Source: CAZTWC01 sp964617105 [NCBI: uncultured Myxococcia bacterium] (lineage in GTDB: Bacteria; CAZTWC01). From it: 9,259 bases of DNA. Location of the stretch: contig CAZTWC010000098.1 in assembly GCA_964617105.1 (NCBI GenBank), positions 1 to 9,259 on the forward strand. Reading direction: 5' to 3'. The position numbers and the translations under genes were made by a program. Every line of letters starts with the position of its first letter. Within the stretch, counting starts at the first letter, position 1. Under the pieces are notes generated by a model. It searched no databases. It had not been told where the DNA came from and saw nothing but the letters and a program-made list of their open reading frames with translations. This document shows positions 6,138 to 9,259 of this stretch, one piece after another.

Positions 6138-7763
6138 TCATTGAGAAGACAATTTCTTCCATTTGGTAATTAAATCTAAGTATTCTTTAGCATTGACGGT
6201 TTGAAAGTCTTTAAAATTTTCGGCAATATCGTCATCTGACTCAGTGGATTTCATCTCGCCCTTGATCAAGGAGGTAAGCATAGTAATCAGATGAGCATCC
6301 TTGATATTATCGGTTTGCTTATCCAGCATATCTTTAACTTTTAACTTATATTCAATGGTTTGATCTTTATCTTTGGCTGGTTCTTTATATTCTACCGTCA
6401 ACTTGAACTCCGCCTCATCGAGCCCCTCTTTTTTCAACAGATCAAAGGACTCTTTGAAAAATTGGGAAGTATTATAGGAAAAATTGGTGGGCTGAACCTC
6501 AGATTTTTGGGTGGAAACCTGTTCTGCCGCGGTTTTGGTATGTTTTAACTGCTCCGGAAAATCGAGACGAAAACGGACGTTTTTGGCTGCCACATCAATT
6601 AGAGCAATAAAACGATCCACAAAAGCCCGTTTAGCATCATGGGCAGTAATCACACTAAAATAGGCTCCCCGGCCATGATCAGTAAGTTGATTTAAAAAAG
6701 CATCGTTAAAATTGGCGCCAAACCCCAGACCGGAAAAATAGATCCCCTCCATATCATTAATTTGGGTTTTTTCAGATATTTTCTTTACATCCACCACTCC
6801 CCGGTTAGCATAGGCATCTGTTAAAATGACTACCCGGTTCATTTTGTCGGCATTAAAATATTTTTGGGCTAGTTTATAACCCAGGTCAATACCAGCATTG
6901 AGATTGGTACTCCCTTTGGGAACCAGTTTAGCAACCGCTTCCTGATAGTTCTTATCATTCTCAGTAAAGTGATAATCTTCCAATAGAGTCGCGGCCTGGG
7001 AATGAAATTCTACCAGGTTGACCACGTCACCTTCCTTGAGGCTTCCAGCCATTTTTTCCAAACCGTATTTAGCTATCTCCATCAAACTCCACTCTCCCTG
7101 AGCCTCATCTGTCACTTTAAAGGAGGTTTGCCCCATGGAACCGGATACATCCACCACCAGAGTGATCACTAAATTTTTCCGGTCCTCTTTTTTCTTAGCC
7201 GGCGAGGCTACCATGGCTCCGAATTCGTAACTATACTCTCCGGTCTGGCCAGGTATTGCTCTTTTCCAAAGCCCCATGGCTATATCAAATATCTCCTTTT
7301 TTTCAGTACCCTCTTTGACAAACTCCTCATAATTGAGAAATTCATAGGGGCGTGCCCAACTTTTTTGGGGAAAGTTGCCGTGGTTGAGGGCATATTTGGT
7401 TAACTGCACTCCAGCGGTGCTGGAGGAATCATCATAGGAGAAATAAAAATATTTTTTATCCTCTTTTTCATCCACTGAATCTGGCATAGATTGTATATTT
7501 TCATCCGATTCCGCCATGGGAGCCCCGCCAGCGCTGCCCGACGACTTTGAAGCAGCGGTGCCACCACCATCAGCCGTCCCAGAATAGGCGGTGCCGCCCT
7601 GATCTGAATCATTGGCATTGGAATCTCCGGCGCCATTGCCTCCTCCCTCCATAATGCTGAGATTTTCATCCTTTTCAGTACCGCAACTGGCTATAAAAAA
7701 TACAAATAGCAAAACCAGCCCTATTATTCCTGATAAACTTACTAATTCTTGTCTTAACTTCAT
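6138..7763 (-). CDS. VWA-domain lipoprotein (YfbK-like)
   Basis: 541-residue predicted lipoprotein. A hydrophobic signal peptide ends in the lipobox IASC with Cys27 as lipidation site. A 60-residue linker rich in Gly, Ser, Ala and Asp (about 31-90) follows. Residues about 105-148 resemble the N-terminal domain found before VWA in YfbK-type proteins (FYFSYDDSS...HGNFP...YEFLNYEEF). The VWA domain (about 196-375) has a complete MIDAS metal site: Asp205, Ser207, Ser209 in DVSGSMG, Thr286 in GSTNL, and Asp316 in LTDAYAN. The C-terminal third is charged and unrecognised. It should act at the cell surface or in the periplasm as a metal-dependent binding protein; the ligand is unknown. AAGGAGGA at 7768-7775 is an excellent ribosome binding site. 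leuS starts 113 bp downstream. Confidence 0.88.
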   Translation of the reverse strand: MKLRQELVSLSGIIGLVLLFVFFIASCGTEKDENLSIMEGGGNGAGDSNANDSDQGGTAYSGTADGGGTAASKSSGSAGGAPMAESDENIQSMPDSVDEKEDKKYFYFSYDDSSSTAGVQLTKYALNHGNFPQKSWARPYEFLNYEEFVKEGTEKKEIFDIAMGLWKRAIPGQTGEYSYEFGAMVASPAKKKEDRKNLVITLVVDVSGSMGQTSFKVTDEAQGEWSLMEIAKYGLEKMAGSLKEGDVVNLVEFHSQAATLLEDYHFTENDKNYQEAVAKLVPKGSTNLNAGIDLGYKLAQKYFNADKMNRVVILTDAYANRGVVDVKKISEKTQINDMEGIYFSGLGFGANFNDAFLNQLTDHGRGAYFSVITAHDAKRAFVDRFIALIDVAAKNVRFRLDFPEQLKHTKTAAEQVSTQKSEVQPTNFSYNTSQFFKESFDLLKKEGLDEAEFKLTVEYKEPAKDKDQTIEYKLKVKDMLDKQTDNIKDAHLITMLTSLIKGEMKSTESDDDIAENFKDFQTVNAKEYLDLITKWKKLSSQ

Positions 7764-8018
7764 GATATCCTCCTTGTTATGGTTCTAAAATTTAATCTCT
7801 AAAATTCATGGGATCTCTCAAAAATTTTATACTGGCCGACTGCACCATTTAAATCTTCCCTGACACCACTTTAACCCGTCATTTCTAATAGTTACAGTAC
7901 AACACCCTCTTTTTGCCAGCCCAACAAATTACAACCGCCACTTATTTATTGCAATATCTGTACCTTATTTATAAGGACCTATCTATTGGCATTCTATTGT
8001 GTGTTTAATAAATGAATT
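7764..8018. other. Intergenic region upstream of the VWA lipoprotein gene
   Basis: 255 bp without a gene between two minus-strand genes. It should contain the VWA gene promoter. TATAAA read on the minus strand at about 7828-7833 is a possible -10 box, but no good -35 is visible. It also holds a 14-bp palindrome at 7963-7976, listed separately. I see no terminator with a T-run for the upstream signalling gene. Confidence 0.5.
7963..7976. repeat. 14-bp palindrome, possible operator
   Basis: CCTTATTTATAAGG has 6-bp perfect arms around a 2-bp centre. It lies about 200 bp upstream of the VWA gene start and 43 bp past the stop of the CheX-like gene. No T-run follows on the minus strand, so a protein-binding dyad is at least as likely as a terminator stem. 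Confidence 0.4.
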
Positions 8019-8882
8019 CTAACTATGAAACTGTACCCTTACGGCAATCTTACCATAAGGAGTGGTGATAATTGCTATATTGGTCTTTTCCAGATCAGAA
8101 ATAGAGATTTTTCGGGGTGAAAGATAATGCTCTACCATAGGAATGGAGGGGGTGGTATGCCACCCGGTTTCAGTCAGGCCGGTAGCGTAAATCCCGCTAA
8201 CAATATTTGCGAAAATTCCTAAATACCGGTTAGGTCGGACTTCCTCCTGGCTGGGCTTCAATATAGGCTTGCAGGCATCATTGATAATCTGATTTATAGG
8301 TTGGGGAAGATAAAAATTAACCGAGAAATGGTGGGCGCCGGGAAAATCGATGAAGATAACCTCATCGGTCTCAAAACCTTTCAACTGGGTTTTCCACTCT
8401 TTGGTCCTGGCGGTTAAACCGGTCAATCTGAAAATATAACGGCAGACAATTGTAGTTAACCGGTGGCATTGCTCGTAGTAATCAATATCATTATTAGTCC
8501 TGGAAACAACATTTTTGTTACGTTCCTGCTGTTGAAGATAACTTTCTAAGGCTTTCTCCAAGTCGGGAAACTGAATAGCATCAATCTCCATCAAAGCCTC
8601 ACCCAGGTAGAGGTGATCCGACTGCTGCTTGAGCAAAAGTTCCTGTTTTTGCTCATCGCTGAGCACACCAAGCATAATAGCCAACTCACCAAACATTAAA
8701 TCTTCATTACGCTGGGCTTTTAACACTTTCTCTAATTGCGTCTGGCTAAGATACCCCTTTTCAACCGCCAAATAGCCAATTTTACGATTTCGTCTCTTTT
8801 GCAGTTTGACGGATTGAGTCAAGTGCTCAACCGTTACATAACCCTGCTCCAGGAGAAAGAGACCAAAAAAGTTGGCTGACAT
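8019..8882 (-). CDS. Tandem MshEN-like motifs fused to a CheX-like domain
   Basis: 287 residues from the preferred ATG at 8882, which has GAGGG ten bases upstream. An in-frame ATG at 8915 would add 11 residues but has no ribosome binding site. The N-terminal 115 residues hold four copies of the MshEN pattern G-x2-hh-x2-G-x6-L-x3-L-x2-Q, with the first Gly at residues 7, 36, 65 and 94 and exactly 29 residues between copies (24-residue motif plus 5-residue spacer). MshEN motifs bind cyclic di-GMP in MshE, but the leading Arg is Asn, Lys, Met and Tyr in the four copies, so ligand binding is uncertain. Residues about 130-287 resemble CheX/CheC: YLGIFANIVSGIYATGL matches the ExxN phosphatase helix, keeping Asn226 but with Ile223 at the Glu position. 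Predicted cytoplasmic signalling protein, perhaps without phosphatase activity. Confidence 0.75.
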   Translation of the reverse strand: MSANFFGLFLLEQGYVTVEHLTQSVKLQKRRNRKIGYLAVEKGYLSQTQLEKVLKAQRNEDLMFGELAIMLGVLSDEQKQELLLKQQSDHLYLGEALMEIDAIQFPDLEKALESYLQQQERNKNVVSRTNNDIDYYEQCHRLTTIVCRYIFRLTGLTARTKEWKTQLKGFETDEVIFIDFPGAHHFSVNFYLPQPINQIINDACKPILKPSQEEVRPNRYLGIFANIVSGIYATGLTETGWHTTPSIPMVEHYLSPRKISISDLEKTNIAIITTPYGKIAVRVQFHS

Positions 8883-8891
8883 AACTTCTGT

Positions 8892-8897
8892 ACCCTC
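8892..8897 (-). promoter_or_regulatory. Ribosome binding site choosing the 8882 start
   Basis: GAGGGT on the minus strand lies about ten bases ahead of the ATG at 8882-8880 and inside the frame of the longer alternative start. The longer start at 8915 has only AT-rich sequence before it. This favours the shorter protein. Confidence 0.6.
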
Positions 8898-8915
8898 AGA
8901 TAATATATTACCCAA

Positions 8916-9130
8916 TCACAAAACAACTATTTTCTGCCTAAATATTTTAATTCCTATTAACCATATACAAAAAACAATAAAAATCAAACCTAAAGATAAA
9001 TCCTTTTTTGTCTAGACCTGTTTGCTATTACTATGGTAATATTTTTAAATAATTTGGCACTAAGGGCTCGCCCTAAAATGCCGGTAATTAAATTGGGATC
9101 TTTTTTAGCTCTTAACAAGTAGGAATAAAA
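8916..9130. promoter_or_regulatory. Divergent promoter region between the CheX-like and GAF genes
   Basis: About 215 AT-rich bases separate two divergently transcribed genes. Candidate plus-strand promoter: TTGCTA (9022-9027) and TAAATA (9046-9051), 18-bp spacing, weak. Overlapping it is a dyad, TATTACTATGGTAATA (9026-9041), with 6-bp arms. Downstream, AGGGCTCGCCCT (9063-9074) could form a small hairpin at the start of the plus-strand transcript. GTCTAGAC (9010-9017) is a further 8-bp palindrome. No minus-strand promoter stands out clearly. These are pattern readings, not proven sites. Confidence 0.35.
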
Positions 9131-9259
9131 ATGAGTGAATACGACTTACAAAAAAAATTACTGCAATTGTCAAAAATAGGTATTGCTTTAACCAGCAGCA
9201 ACGACCTTAATGAACTCTTGGAACAAATTGTTAGAGAAGCCAGAAACTTTACCTCTTCC
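9131..9259 (+). CDS. N-terminus of a GAF-domain-type sensor protein, cut by the window edge
   Basis: 43 residues are visible from an ATG preceded by AGGA at 9121-9124, a good ribosome binding site. The sequence LLQLSKIGIALTSSNDLNEL then LLEQIVREARNFT is the amphipathic lead helix typical of GAF domains in HD-GYP phosphodiesterases, adenylate cyclases, histidine kinases and similar sensors. The output domain lies beyond the window. It is divergent from the MshEN-CheX-like gene, and a shared regulatory region suggests a shared signalling role, which is inference. Confidence 0.6.
   Translation, partial: MSEYDLQKKLLQLSKIGIALTSSNDLNELLEQIVREARNFTSS

Noticed and set aside
7400-7669. Minus-strand 89-codon frame inside the VWA gene
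   Set aside because: It is an alternative frame across the low-complexity linker of the lipoprotein, open because of biased composition.
7986-8011. TTGGCA and TAATAA as a plus-strand promoter
   Set aside because: Spacing is only 14 bases and no plus-strand gene follows; AT-rich intergenic DNA gives such matches by chance.
8883-8915. Longer start for the CheX-like protein
   Set aside because: The ATG at 8915 lacks a ribosome binding site, while the internal ATG at 8882 has GAGGG at good spacing and lies just before the first motif.
9055-9071. Possible sigma-54 promoter starting at TGGCAC
   Set aside because: The -24-like GG is present, but no GC lies at the required 10-base spacing, so the pair does not fit the consensus.
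1-9259. CRISPR array, insertion sequence, tRNA or rRNA
   Set aside because: No tandem direct repeats with unique spacers, no transposase-like frame with terminal inverted repeats, and no cloverleaf or rRNA-like segment was seen in the short intergenic spaces.

Overview
The window looks like chromosomal DNA from a free-living, probably Gram-negative bacterium of moderate GC. Pointers are a lipobox-bearing VWA lipoprotein of the YfbK type, an F-type ATP synthase Fo cluster separated from F1, and a CheX/c-di-GMP-type signalling neighbourhood. The Fo layout and the LeuRS sequence suggest the FCB group or a deltaproteobacteria-like or candidate phylum. That placement is an inference with low confidence. 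I see no insertion sequence, phage gene, CRISPR array, rRNA or tRNA.

Left part (1-2161, + strand): a compact Fo operon of an AtpI-like four-helix protein, atpB (subunit a), atpE (subunit c) and atpF (subunit b). It ends in a clear intrinsic terminator with no atpH/A/G/D/C behind it, so F1 must be encoded elsewhere. A stand-alone thpR-like 2H phosphodiesterase gene follows on the same strand.

Middle part (2731-7763, - strand): reading right to left, a secreted VWA lipoprotein, then leuS, then a Pol-beta-fold minimal nucleotidyltransferase joined to leuS by a one-base stop/start overlap, then a 66-residue protein overlapping the nucleotidyltransferase 3' end. The 66-residue gene also overlaps the convergent end of thpR. 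The leuS, nucleotidyltransferase and small-protein genes look like one translationally coupled transcript. A dyad-symmetric hairpin sits just ahead of leuS.

Right part (8019-9259): a minus-strand gene encodes four exact 29-residue-period MshEN-like motifs fused to a CheX-like domain whose catalytic glutamate position holds isoleucine. Divergent from it, across a dyad-rich intergenic region, is the start of a GAF-type sensor gene cut by the window edge. This pair looks like a nucleotide-second-messenger or chemotaxis-related signalling locus.

The most interesting items are the tandem MshEN-degenerate CheX fusion and the leuS-coupled nucleotidyltransferase/small-protein pair.
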